Part shown: positions 35,749 to 44,749 of the stretch, piece after piece
How the letters are laid out: each line of letters begins with the position of its first letter
Position numbering within the stretch: the first letter of the stretch is position 1
Assembly: GCF_900111565.1 (NCBI RefSeq)
Contig: NZ_FOIK01000002.1
Span: 62,001 to 126,000 of the forward strand
DNA from: Paenibacillus sp. NFR01
Lineage (GTDB): Bacteria > Bacillota > Bacilli > Paenibacillales > Paenibacillaceae
DNA: 64,000 nucleotides
Direction: 5' to 3'
Position numbers and translations under genes: made by a program
The notes under the pieces: model-generated
What the model saw: only the letters and a program-made list of their open reading frames with translations
The model's database searches: none
What the model was told of the DNA's origin: nothing

Positions 35749-36642
35749 GTGTTCGGAACGCTGAATTACAAAAAACAGAAGATTATCATCATCATTTCAT
35801 TTCTTCTCATCCCGTTGGCACTGCTGGCGACGTTTACTTACTATCCCGCTCTTAAGCTGATTTACTTCAGCTTCACGAACTGGGACGGGTACAATCCCGA
35901 GAAACCCTGGGTCGGGCTGGCCAACTACCGCGAGGTTTTTGCCAATCCCGATATTCTCAAAGTCTTTGAACATAACTTTGCCTATTTTGCCGTGGGCATT
36001 GTGCAAAATATTCTCGCGATTTACTTTGCAGTCGTCCTGAACAGCAAGCTGAAGGGCCGCTATTTTTTCCGTATCCTGCTGTTTTTACCTTACATTATGA
36101 ATGGTGTAGCCGTTGCTTTTATGTTCGGCTTTGTTTTCGATACCACAGGCGGCTCGCTCAATCTGCTGCTTAACAGTCTCGGCCTGCATACCCTTGGCGA
36201 AACAAGCTGGCTCGGCAAGGAAGGGTTGGTCAACTACACGCTGGCTTCAACCGGCTTGTGGCGTTTTATGGGCTACAACATGGTCATCTATATTGCTTCC
36301 CTTCAAGCCATTCCGCGGGATTTATATGAAGCTGCTACCATCGACGGTGCCAATGCCGCGCAGACGCTGTGGAAAATCACCCTGCCGAACATGAAGCCGG
36401 TCATCCAGCTGAACCTGTTCCTCACGGTCACCGGCGCGCTGGAAGTGTTCGACCTTCCGTTCGTGCTGACCAAAGGCGGTCCGGCAGGCGCCAGCCAGAC
36501 GTACGTCATGCGGGTTGTAGATACCGCTTTTGCTTATAACAATTACGGCCTGGCTTCGGCAATGAGCGTCGTCCTGCTGCTCTTCGTCATCGTCATCGTC
36601 GGCGCCCAGCAATTCGTACTTGGCAGAGGAGGCAAGGACTGA
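35749..36642 (+). CDS. Sugar ABC transporter permease (MsmF-like)
   Basis: CUT1-type permease of 297 residues with six hydrophobic helices. The cytoplasmic EAA loop reads YEAATIDGANAAQTLWKITLPNMKP (broken as EAATIDGAN then ITLPNMKP) near 203-228. The start is GTG 35749, eight bases from GAAGG; an ATG at 35743 is in another frame and closes after six codons. It is partner of the permease starting at 36645, two bases after this stop. Confidence 0.94.
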   Translation: MFGTLNYKKQKIIIIISFLLIPLALLATFTYYPALKLIYFSFTNWDGYNPEKPWVGLANYREVFANPDILKVFEHNFAYFAVGIVQNILAIYFAVVLNSKLKGRYFFRILLFLPYIMNGVAVAFMFGFVFDTTGGSLNLLLNSLGLHTLGETSWLGKEGLVNYTLASTGLWRFMGYNMVIYIASLQAIPRDLYEAATIDGANAAQTLWKITLPNMKPVIQLNLFLTVTGALEVFDLPFVLTKGGPAGASQTYVMRVVDTAFAYNNYGLASAMSVVLLLFVIVIVGAQQFVLGRGGKD

Positions 36643-36644
36643 TA

Positions 36645-37478
36645 ATGAGGAGAAAAACGCTGGGTCCTGTGGACCTGCTGAAATATATCACGCTGCTGTT
36701 CGGCGTATTCGTCGTACTGTTCCCGCCTTATATCGTCGTAATCAATGCCTTCAAATCGGCCGACGAATTCAATACAACCGGTTCGATGGCGCTGCCCCGC
36801 AGCTTTATGAACTTTGATAATTTCCGGGTAGTCTTTGAGCGCGGGGATCTCTTGACCGGCTTCGGCAATGTTCTGCTGATTATCGTCGTTTCGTTGACCT
36901 TGAACATTTTGTTCGGTACCATGGTAGCATATGTGCTCGGCCGGTTCGACTTCAAACTAAAGCCCGTCGTGTTTGCCGCTTATCTGATGGCAACAGTCAT
37001 CCCGAGCATCACCACCCAGGTGGCCACATTTGGCATTATTAAAGGCTTCGGCTTGTACAACACGATTGGTGCGCCGATCATTCTGTATATCGGTGCCGAT
37101 GTGATCCAGATCATCCTGTACCTGCAATTTATTCGCAACATTCCGTACGATCTGGACGAAGCCGCCATGGTGGAGGGCGCTTCGCTGTTCAAAATTTATC
37201 GTTCGGTCATTTTCCCGTTGCTGACTCCGGCCACGGCGACGCTGATCATTCTTAAGACCATTAGCATCTATAACGATATGTATATTCCCTACCTGTACAT
37301 GCCGAAGCAAAGCCTCGGTGTGGTTACGACGGTGCTCATGCGCTTTCAGGGGGTCAATTCGGCCGACTGGAATCTGATCTGCGCCGCGATCCTGCTGATC
37401 CTGCTGCCGACCGTCGTCCTGTATCTGTTCCTGCAGCGGTATATTTTCGACGGCGTCGCGAGCGGAGCGGTCAAATAA
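36645..37478 (+). CDS. Sugar ABC transporter permease (MsmG-like)
   Basis: Second CUT1 permease, 277 residues and six helices, with the EAA motif DEAAMVEGASLFKIYRSV near 175-192. GGAGGCAAGG in the end of the preceding gene is its ribosome binding site. It forms the membrane channel with the upstream permease. The histidine kinase gene follows after 33 bases, so transport and sensing are probably one transcript. Confidence 0.94.
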   Translation: MRRKTLGPVDLLKYITLLFGVFVVLFPPYIVVINAFKSADEFNTTGSMALPRSFMNFDNFRVVFERGDLLTGFGNVLLIIVVSLTLNILFGTMVAYVLGRFDFKLKPVVFAAYLMATVIPSITTQVATFGIIKGFGLYNTIGAPIILYIGADVIQIILYLQFIRNIPYDLDEAAMVEGASLFKIYRSVIFPLLTPATATLIILKTISIYNDMYIPYLYMPKQSLGVVTTVLMRFQGVNSADWNLICAAILLILLPTVVLYLFLQRYIFDGVASGAVK

Positions 37479-37511
37479 GGCATGTTCACAGGCTGAAAGG
37501 AACCTAACCCG

Positions 37512-39344
37512 ATGGTATCCCGCATCCTCCGCTTTTTCCGCTGGAGCTGGCAGTATCTGGCCAACCTCCCGATGGAGAAAAAACTGATCGTTATCTTTAT
37601 TTTCCTGCTCTCCCTGCCCATCTCGTTCGTCAGTTATTTGTCGGCGCAGGCAACGTATAATTCCAATCTGCGCAATGCAGCCAATAACGCGGTGCAGCTT
37701 ACGGCAAACGCGGCCGATACGATCGACCGCTATATCGCGGATTTGAAGCGCTCTACGCTTCTGCCTCTTTATAATACCGATGTGCAGTATTACTTGGAGC
37801 AGAAGGTGACGGACTGGGACAAGAACGTCAGTATGAGTATGTTTTTGGGATATCTCAAAATCACAAAGGATGAAATTTCGACCGTCTACCTCGTTGACAA
37901 ATACGGCAACGTTTTTTATGACAGAGCAGGCGGAATCAGCGTCGTATCGACCACAGATCAGATTGAACGCTGGCGCAGCCTGCTCGCCCAAGCCGGAACC
38001 TCTCCGGTATTGGAGGGCAGGCATTCCGTCATTTATAATCTGGATCAGAAAAAAGAGGTCTTCAGCATGCTGCGTACGATAAAATCGACGAGCAGGCTTG
38101 ATGATATCGGTATGATCATATTCGATATTGATGTAAGCATGCTTCTGGATGTTCTGGGGCCCGTTAACGCCGTAGCCAAAGGGACTTCCATGGTGGTTGA
38201 TGATCATAACCAAATCGTTTATGCGACAAACGGCGAACCGCAAAAGCATCTCGATCTGCTGCTCGCCCGCCGCAGCGGAAGCAGCGGAAGTTTCCAGTAT
38301 GCCGACCATGGGGAACGTTATCTGGTCGCTTACCATAAGTCGGAGCAAACCGGATGGATTACATCCGTGAATATTCCGCTGAATCCCATTCTTTCCGGTA
38401 TCCGCCATACCCGCGACCGGCAGCTGCTGACCACGCTGGCGATTCTGATGTTTGCGCTGATCGTTGCGACTCTCTTCTCCCATGCCTTGACCAAACCGCT
38501 CAAATCGCTGGTACGGCTGATGAAAAAGGTGCAGCACGGCAACTTGAACGTCTGGCTCGAACCGAAATACAACGACGAAATCGGCATGCTCGGCAGCCAC
38601 TTCAACCGGATGATTATCCGGGTCAAGGAGCTGCTGACGGAAGTCGCCGAGACGGAGCAGCGCAAGCAGAAAGCCGATATGCTCGCCTTGCAGAATCAGA
38701 TCAACCCGCATTTCTTCTATAACACGCTGGAATCGATCCGGATGCTTGCCGAAGGCAGCGACGATTCCCGCGTTGCCAAGCTGACCTACATGCTGGGGCT
38801 GCAAATGCGCTACAGCATTACCCGCAGCGACAAGGCGGTGACCGTCCGCCAGGAGCTGGAGCATGTCACCAATTACTATAATCTGCTGCAGATCCGTTTT
38901 CCGGAGAAGTTCCGGCTCATCATCGATGTCCCGGAGGAATACCTGCAGCTTCCGATGCTCAAGCTGGTCTTCCAGCCGATCGTCGAAAACGCCGTTTTTC
39001 ACGGGCTAGAACCGAAGATCGGCATCGGCACCATTTCGATTACCGCCTCGCGCGATGGCGAAGCCATGCTGTTTACGGTGACGGACGACGGCGTCGGCAT
39101 GGATGCAGGCACGCTTGAAGAACTGCGGGCCAGCCTGAAGCACGGCACCTTCACCGAATTCGCCGCCGAGGAAAGCCGGTTCGGCATCGGCCTGCACAAT
39201 GTCAACGACCGGCTGCGCCTGAATTACGGACCGGGATCCGGCCTGCTGGTCGACAGCCAGGCAGGGGTCGGCACCTCCGTGACGCTGCGCATTCTGTTAC
39301 TCCAATTAGGGGGAATCCCACATGCTGAACATCCTGATCGTTGA
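37512..39344 (+). CDS. YesM-type sensor histidine kinase
   Basis: Membrane sensor of 610 residues. TM1 is at about 23-44, an extracytoplasmic dCache-like domain at about 45-300, TM2 at about 304-324 and HAMP at 325-378. The His_kinase domain carries QNQINPHFFYNTLESIRM (phosphorylated H400), and the HATPase has VENAVFHGLEPK and FGIGLHNVNDRL. This is the LytS/YesM class that pairs with AraC-type response regulators, as encoded next with a 23-base overlap. Its position after the transporter suggests it senses the imported or extracellular oligosaccharide. Confidence 0.94.
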   Translation: MVSRILRFFRWSWQYLANLPMEKKLIVIFIFLLSLPISFVSYLSAQATYNSNLRNAANNAVQLTANAADTIDRYIADLKRSTLLPLYNTDVQYYLEQKVTDWDKNVSMSMFLGYLKITKDEISTVYLVDKYGNVFYDRAGGISVVSTTDQIERWRSLLAQAGTSPVLEGRHSVIYNLDQKKEVFSMLRTIKSTSRLDDIGMIIFDIDVSMLLDVLGPVNAVAKGTSMVVDDHNQIVYATNGEPQKHLDLLLARRSGSSGSFQYADHGERYLVAYHKSEQTGWITSVNIPLNPILSGIRHTRDRQLLTTLAILMFALIVATLFSHALTKPLKSLVRLMKKVQHGNLNVWLEPKYNDEIGMLGSHFNRMIIRVKELLTEVAETEQRKQKADMLALQNQINPHFFYNTLESIRMLAEGSDDSRVAKLTYMLGLQMRYSITRSDKAVTVRQELEHVTNYYNLLQIRFPEKFRLIIDVPEEYLQLPMLKLVFQPIVENAVFHGLEPKIGIGTISITASRDGEAMLFTVTDDGVGMDAGTLEELRASLKHGTFTEFAAEESRFGIGLHNVNDRLRLNYGPGSGLLVDSQAGVGTSVTLRILLLQLGGIPHAEHPDR

Positions 39345-40815
39345 CGATGAGATACTGATCCGCGAAGGTTTATCAAAGATGATCTCCAAGCAAAGTGAAT
39401 ATTTCCATGTCGCCGGCATTTGCTCTAACGGCCGGGAAGCCTTGGACATCCTCGCTGCCGCGGAGATCGATCTGGTCATCACGGATATCCGGATGCCGGA
39501 GGTCAGCGGACTGGACCTCATCCGCGAAGTCAAAGCGCTGTATCCCCAGGTCCGTTGCATTCTGATGAGTGGTTTTACGGAATTCAATTACGCCCGGGAA
39601 GCGATCCGCTATTCCGCCGTCGACTATCTGCTGAAGCCGATCGACAAAGAGCAGCTGTTCGGGCTGCTGCATCAGCTGGCCGCCGAGAACCGCGAGCGCT
39701 GCGAGCGGGAACGCCGGCTGCGGCTGCAGCTGCTCAGTGCCTATCTGCACAGCGATGCGCTGGATGAAGCCTCGCCGCCGGAGTTCGCGCTGCCTCTGCC
39801 CTACTATGCCGTCTGCGTTCACCGGGCCGGCGATGCCGATACCCTGCAGGCCGGCAGCGAACGGATGCGGATGATTGCCGGGCCCGATGCCGACTGCCTC
39901 GTCCTCCAGCCGCTGCTTCAGCTCTGGATCGGCTATTTCCCGGAAGAGCCTGGCCCGGAGACCCTCCGGGAGTTCTATAAGCCGCTGCTTGCGGGGAACG
40001 GGAAAGTTCCGGTGCATCTGGGCACCAGCCACCCCCGGATGTTGATCCGGGAGCTGAAGGCCGCCTATGCCGAAGCCAGCCGGGCCTGCCTAGCCGGCCT
40101 GTACCGCGAGGAGCCGCTCTATTACGGCTCCTTCCGGGATCTGAGTCCGCAGCCGGAGCCGGTGTTACCGGCACTGCTGGCTGCCTACTGGAAAGATTTT
40201 ACCGAAAACCTGCAGCTGCTGAACCTCGAACGGATCGAGGAATGGCTGCGCGGACAATTCTCCAGACTGAAGGAACTGCAAGCCGAGCCGGAAGATATTC
40301 TCCGCCTCTGCCGCAGAATCGAAGACGAAGTGATAAAGGAATTCCCCGAAATGCCCGTCTTCACCCTTGAGGCACAGGACCTGCTTGAGAAGTCGCTGCT
40401 CGCCTGCATGACTTTCCGGGAGATGGAGCAGACGTTCCTCGGGGCGCTGCTGCCCCCGCTTGAGCAGATCCGCAGCATGCGCAGCGACCTGGGCGGCAAA
40501 GCGGTGGAGAACGTCAAACGCTGGATAGCGTCGCATTACAATGAGCATGCCGATCTGAATTTTTTGGCCGGTATGGTCTTCCTGACCCCCAGCTATTTAA
40601 GCAAGCTGTTCAAGCAGGAAACCGGCCTGACCCTGACGGAATATATCACGGAGATCCGCATCAAAAAAGCGAAGCAGCTGCTGCGGCAGGAGCCAAATAT
40701 GAAGGTTCATACAATCGGCGCGGAAGTCGGCTATCCCGACCCGGCCTACTTTAATAAATTGTTTAAACGGATCGTCGGCGTGACGCCGAACGAATACAAG
40801 AAAATCATGCCTTAA
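39322..40815 (+). CDS. YesN-type response regulator with AraC DNA-binding domain
   Basis: 497 residues. The receiver domain (1-120) has acidic residues D8/D9, phospho-acceptor D55 in VITDIRMPE and the lysine in DYLLKPID. A long central region (about 130-390) has no recognised domain, as in other YesN proteins. The C-terminal AraC domain (about 398-497) contains NFLAGMVFLTPSYLSKLFKQ and VHTIGAEVGYPDPAYFNKLF. GGGGGAAT inside the kinase gene serves as ribosome binding site. It probably activates the surrounding mannan genes. Confidence 0.94.
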   Translation: MLNILIVDDEILIREGLSKMISKQSEYFHVAGICSNGREALDILAAAEIDLVITDIRMPEVSGLDLIREVKALYPQVRCILMSGFTEFNYAREAIRYSAVDYLLKPIDKEQLFGLLHQLAAENRERCERERRLRLQLLSAYLHSDALDEASPPEFALPLPYYAVCVHRAGDADTLQAGSERMRMIAGPDADCLVLQPLLQLWIGYFPEEPGPETLREFYKPLLAGNGKVPVHLGTSHPRMLIRELKAAYAEASRACLAGLYREEPLYYGSFRDLSPQPEPVLPALLAAYWKDFTENLQLLNLERIEEWLRGQFSRLKELQAEPEDILRLCRRIEDEVIKEFPEMPVFTLEAQDLLEKSLLACMTFREMEQTFLGALLPPLEQIRSMRSDLGGKAVENVKRWIASHYNEHADLNFLAGMVFLTPSYLSKLFKQETGLTLTEYITEIRIKKAKQLLRQEPNMKVHTIGAEVGYPDPAYFNKLFKRIVGVTPNEYKKIMP

Positions 40816-40849
40816 CTCACTCCTTCCTTACGAAAGCAGGGATAACTTC

Positions 40850-41794
40850 ATGATCCTACCTACTGAATACATCGCCGGCGTAACCTGGGGCGCCATGGGC
40901 CGCCGCGGGACCTGGAACAGTTCCGAAGCCGTCTATTCATTGGAGCAGATGGCGGAAAACACAGGCGCGAACTGGGCAGCCATTGCCTTCGGTGCCTTGC
41001 AGGATAAACCTCAATCAACCGTCATCCGTTTCCGCGAAGAGCCGACCATAACCGACGAGGAGCTGCGCTGGGCCATCTCCAAAGCCAAAGCGCTGAAGCT
41101 CAAGGTATGCCTGAAGCCTATCGTGAACTGCGCCGACGGCACATGGCGGGCGCATATCAACTTTTTTGATAAAGATGTGCCCTACGAGCCCAAATGGAGC
41201 GAATGGTTTGCCTCCTACACCGAGTTCATGCTCCACTATGCGGCCATCGCCGAAGAGACCGGCTGCGAGATGCTATGCATCGGCTGCGAGACCGTACAGG
41301 CTGACCGCAGAGCGGAGGAATGGCGGGCGCTGATTGCCGAAGTCCGGAAAGTGTATAGCGGGCCCATTACCTACAATTGCGATAAATATCAGGAAGACAA
41401 TGTGACCTGGTGGGACGCGGTCGATATCATCTCTTCGAGCGGCTACTATCCGGAGAATGACTGGGAAGTGCAGCTGGAACGGATCAAAGCCGTCGTTGAC
41501 CGGGTCAACAAACCTTTCTTCTTCATGGAAGCCGGTTGTCCGAGCCGGAGCGGCAGCGCGGCCATCCCCAACGACTGGACGCTTCCCGGCAAGCCGGATG
41601 AAGCGGAACAGGCCCGTTTCTACCGTGCCATGTTCGGCGCGTGCGCCGCAAAGGAATGGGTCGGCGGCTTTATGCTCTGGGACTGGCCGGCCAAGCTGTA
41701 TGACCTTGCCGATGCAGCAGCTAATGACGATTACTGTATGTATGGTAAAGAAGCAGCTGGCGTCGTCCGTAATTTTTATACCTCCAAACGTTAA
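40850..41794 (+). CDS. GH113-like glycoside hydrolase (probable beta-mannanase/mannosidase)
   Basis: 314 residues, single TIM-barrel type domain. Acidic residues in MLCIGCETVQ (E147) and FFFMEAGCPS (E227) are 80 apart, the same spacing as the catalytic pair of the characterised Alicyclobacillus GH113 mannanase (E151/E231, from memory). LKVCLKPIV, DIISSSGYYP and GFMLWDWP are further clan A features. There is no signal peptide, so it would act on imported oligosaccharides. Such proteins are often labelled 1,4-beta-xylanase. GAAAGCAGGG precedes the start, and a terminator follows. The mannan specificity rests on family resemblance and neighbours. Confidence 0.78.
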   Translation: MILPTEYIAGVTWGAMGRRGTWNSSEAVYSLEQMAENTGANWAAIAFGALQDKPQSTVIRFREEPTITDEELRWAISKAKALKLKVCLKPIVNCADGTWRAHINFFDKDVPYEPKWSEWFASYTEFMLHYAAIAEETGCEMLCIGCETVQADRRAEEWRALIAEVRKVYSGPITYNCDKYQEDNVTWWDAVDIISSSGYYPENDWEVQLERIKAVVDRVNKPFFFMEAGCPSRSGSAAIPNDWTLPGKPDEAEQARFYRAMFGACAAKEWVGGFMLWDWPAKLYDLADAAANDDYCMYGKEAAGVVRNFYTSKR

Positions 41795-41834
41795 GCGCGT
41801 TTCGCTTCTGTCAGGCCAAAAAGGCCAAAACATT

Positions 41835-41884
41835 AAAAAAGCTTCTCCCGGCGCAATGTACTTTTGCGTCGGTGGAAGCTTTTT
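41835..41884. terminator. Bidirectional terminator after the GH113 gene
   Basis: AAAAAGCTTC / GAAGCTTTTT outer arms with inner CGCAA / TTGCG. It separates the convergent deacetylase gene. Confidence 0.9.
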
Positions 41885-42003
41885 GTTGTTGGTTCTATGC
41901 TGCTGATCGTCTATCCATGATACCTGCGATTGAAACCTTACGGCGGTCACGGACGTATTTTTCCTGTCCGCCCGTTCAAGAATGTATTTATTATTAGCTA
42001 AGT

Positions 42004-43380
42004 TTAATGCACGGTTGCTCCCGAGAGATCATGCTCAAGCGAAAGCTCTTCTTCCAGCGGCTGCTCCACCGGTCTTGAAGGCTGCTTCTGCGGCTGCTTG
42101 TTCATCCGGCGGAGCATCTCCGATACCGGCATCACGATGATTTTCGGAACCAGCGCTTCGGTCCGCTCCTTCAGTCTTGCTCCGCCGGACGGGTGAATGA
42201 CGCTCATCAGGATGCTCAGATAAAATTTCGTCGACCGGGCAAACAGACCGTCTTTGAGATCGAGTACGGCAAAGCCGAATTTCTCGGGTCCCCGGTTAAT
42301 CATGCTGACGCCGTACACTGCCTTGGCGGATGCCAATGCCGGGTCGGAAGCGATCGTTTCGGCCAGCACCGGGAATTCCTTCTCCACTTTGCGTACCAGC
42401 CGGATGGCCAGTTGGGCGGATGAACGGGAATGGACGCCGAGCTCGAACAGCTTGCGGTTATCGAAATGCAGCTCGATCACCGGATCGCCGGATTGCAGCA
42501 GATCGCCGTTCTCCAGCTCCAGCGTGTCACCCTGGTATTTCCGCAGCCGGTAATACATAAACGGGTTGTCGGGCGAGATGGTCTTGAGCTTGAACATGAA
42601 ATGGAACAGTTGCTCCCAAAGCAGCCACAGGCCTACGATCAGCCGTTTAGCGAAGGAGAGCCGGCGAACCGGCGAGTTCTCCGTCTGCTTGATCAGGTTG
42701 TCGATCCGGATGCTCTTCAGACCGCGGCGGCTTCCTTCTTCCAGCATCCGTTCCAGCGCGATAAGCATGTTGCCCGGAGCAGCCGGGTCCGCGCCGAAGG
42801 TAGTGCCGCAGTCATGCAGCACGAGCACCTCACCCGGGTTCAGCTTGCGCAGGAGGCGCTTGGCCAATCTGTCGGCGCCCAGTTTTTCCTTCCAGTCGCC
42901 GACCATGGCCGACCATAACACGATCTGCGTCTGACGCCGTTTGGAGAAATCGAACAGATTGACAATCCCCCAGGGCGGACGGTAATACACGCTGCGTTCC
43001 CCGGTAATCCGGTGAATAATGTCCGAAGTGCGCTCGATCTGCTTGCGGACCGTTTTCGGCCGCATGATCCAGTTCGAGATATGCACATAATTGTGAATGC
43101 CGATCAGATGGCCTTCATCATGCATGCGCTTAATAATGTCGGGATACCGTTCGGCATGCGAACCGACCACGAAAAAGGTGGCCTTGGCGCCGTAACGCTT
43201 CAATAAATCCAGCAGTTGTGGCGTATAATGCGGGTCAGGCCCGTCGTCGAAAGTTAACGCGTAATCCGTGGAACTGAGGCCCCGGCGAAACACGTGATAG
43301 CCGAAAATCCGGGTAATCATTCCGGGGATAAACGCATAGAAGGAGGTAATGGAAAATAGCCAGAACAACAAAGTCTGCAT
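42004..43380 (-). CDS. Polysaccharide deacetylase (CE4/NodB) with C-terminal YkoP-like region
   Basis: The start is ATG 43380 with GCGGGG upstream, 458 residues; the longer open frame to 43590 would overlap the divergent gene and is rejected. A hydrophobic N-terminus (about 3-22) suggests membrane anchoring. The NodB domain (about 38-215) has TFDDGPD (D45, D46), metal-site-like H96/H100 in GIHNYVH, RPPWG and EVLVLHD. Serine is replaced in the usual HSxxH (here HNYVH). The last 240 residues resemble the YkoP-type domain attached to such deacetylases in Bacilli (from memory, unverified). The substrate may be peptidoglycan or a surface glycan. Confidence 0.88.
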   Translation of the reverse strand: MQTLLFWLFSITSFYAFIPGMITRIFGYHVFRRGLSSTDYALTFDDGPDPHYTPQLLDLLKRYGAKATFFVVGSHAERYPDIIKRMHDEGHLIGIHNYVHISNWIMRPKTVRKQIERTSDIIHRITGERSVYYRPPWGIVNLFDFSKRRQTQIVLWSAMVGDWKEKLGADRLAKRLLRKLNPGEVLVLHDCGTTFGADPAAPGNMLIALERMLEEGSRRGLKSIRIDNLIKQTENSPVRRLSFAKRLIVGLWLLWEQLFHFMFKLKTISPDNPFMYYRLRKYQGDTLELENGDLLQSGDPVIELHFDNRKLFELGVHSRSSAQLAIRLVRKVEKEFPVLAETIASDPALASAKAVYGVSMINRGPEKFGFAVLDLKDGLFARSTKFYLSILMSVIHPSGGARLKERTEALVPKIIVMPVSEMLRRMNKQPQKQPSRPVEQPLEEELSLEHDLSGATVH

Positions 43381-43534
43381 TGTAAAATTCCCCGCTTTAT
43401 CAGAGTTGACCCCTCCTATTTTAACACAGGTCATAAAGAAATAGACGATTTTTGTTAAAATCGTGTACAATGAAATGAAGCCTGATTTGGGATCTATACA
43501 TAATAAATAGAAGAAAAAGGAGTCGTTTGCATCC

Positions 43535-44749
43535 ATGTTGCCGCTGTATAAAAAATATTGGCGCACGTTTTTCGATATCGGGCTTGTCATCCTTACCGTC
43601 TATCTGGTGATGCTGGCCTTCAGCAAGCTGTACCAGATGGCCGCGCCGGTATTCCTTTCTTTTTTCGTCTTTATGCTGATCGAACCGCTGGCCCGGTTCC
43701 TGAACCGCAAAGGGCTCGGCAAGCCTGTCGCTTCGGCGATTTCCGTCCTGCTGTTTCTGGTGCTCCTGCTTGGCACGCTGTTTGCGGCGGGCTTGCTCAT
43801 CGTGATGCAGGCGCTGCAATTCCAGGAGAAGCTTCCGGGGTATACCCGCATCCTCCAGGGACATTTTAACGATGCGACGGTTTATCTGCAGCAGCAGATC
43901 GACAAACTGCCGCCCGATCTTACCGAGAAGCTGAACGGCTATTTTGCCGATGCCACCAACATCCTATCCGGCTGGCTGGTCGTTTCGCTGGAGCATATGA
44001 TTAAGATGCTTGGTTCTTTTTCTTCTTTTATGGCCAATTTTGGCATCGCCATCATTCTCGCCTTTTTCCTCAGCATGGAGATCAAGGATTGGCGGCGGAT
44101 TGCCCATGACCGAATGCCAAAAACCCTGAAAACCGCTTACGCGTTTATTCAGGGCAACGTATTCCGGGCGATTGGCCTCTATTTGAAAGCGCAGCTGAAA
44201 TTGATCAGCATCACCTTCGTGCTTGTACTGGTCGGATTGTTTATTCTGGGCAGCGGCAACGAAATTACGATGGCGCTCGTCTGTGCCATCTTCGACATTC
44301 TTCCTTTGCTCGGCGTTTCGACCATTCTGATCCCCTGGATCATTTACTTGTTCATTGTCGGCAACACTTCGCTGGCTATCGGCCTGCTGGTTCTGCTGGT
44401 CATCGTGCTGGTCGTCCGGCAAATTCTCGAGCCAAAAATCACCGGCAATTCCATCGGCGTGTCTTCCGCGTTCCTGATGTTGTCCTTCGTGATTCTGTCC
44501 ACCTCCGCATTTGGCGTGGCCGGGCTGATCCTCTCTCCGATCCTGCTCATCCTGATCAAAGAGCTGATTGCGCAAGGGTACCTGCAGCGCTGGATCTATT
44601 TGCCGAAGGAAGAATTTATCGTCTCGCCGTTTGCGGCTGCTTCCGAGCCGTCGACGCCGGGCGGCGCCGTCTCCGGCGATACGGATGGAGTGTCTCAGGC
44701 TTTTGCCGCCGGCTCCGACTCCAGCGACGACAGCACATCAAAGATTTGA
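43535..44749 (+). CDS. AI-2E family membrane protein (YdiK/PerM-like)
   Basis: 404 residues with about eight hydrophobic helices in the usual arrangement: pairs near 11-50 and 66-92, a soluble helical stretch at about 93-145, then further helices to about 350. The conserved DILPLLGVSTILIPW and EPKITGNSIGVSS identify the family. Members are proposed to export AI-2 or small metabolites, or act as Na+/H+ antiporters. AAGGAG precedes the start. The polar 45-residue C-terminus overlaps the end of the convergent penicillin-binding protein gene by 55 bases. Confidence 0.92.
   Translation: MLPLYKKYWRTFFDIGLVILTVYLVMLAFSKLYQMAAPVFLSFFVFMLIEPLARFLNRKGLGKPVASAISVLLFLVLLLGTLFAAGLLIVMQALQFQEKLPGYTRILQGHFNDATVYLQQQIDKLPPDLTEKLNGYFADATNILSGWLVVSLEHMIKMLGSFSSFMANFGIAIILAFFLSMEIKDWRRIAHDRMPKTLKTAYAFIQGNVFRAIGLYLKAQLKLISITFVLVLVGLFILGSGNEITMALVCAIFDILPLLGVSTILIPWIIYLFIVGNTSLAIGLLVLLVIVLVVRQILEPKITGNSIGVSSAFLMLSFVILSTSAFGVAGLILSPILLILIKELIAQGYLQRWIYLPKEEFIVSPFAAASEPSTPGGAVSGDTDGVSQAFAAGSDSSDDSTSKI

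Noticed and set aside
43381..43590. N-terminal extension of the polysaccharide deacetylase
   Set aside because: It would overlap the divergent AI-2E family gene and its AAGGAG site; the ATG at 43380 is followed directly by a typical membrane anchor.
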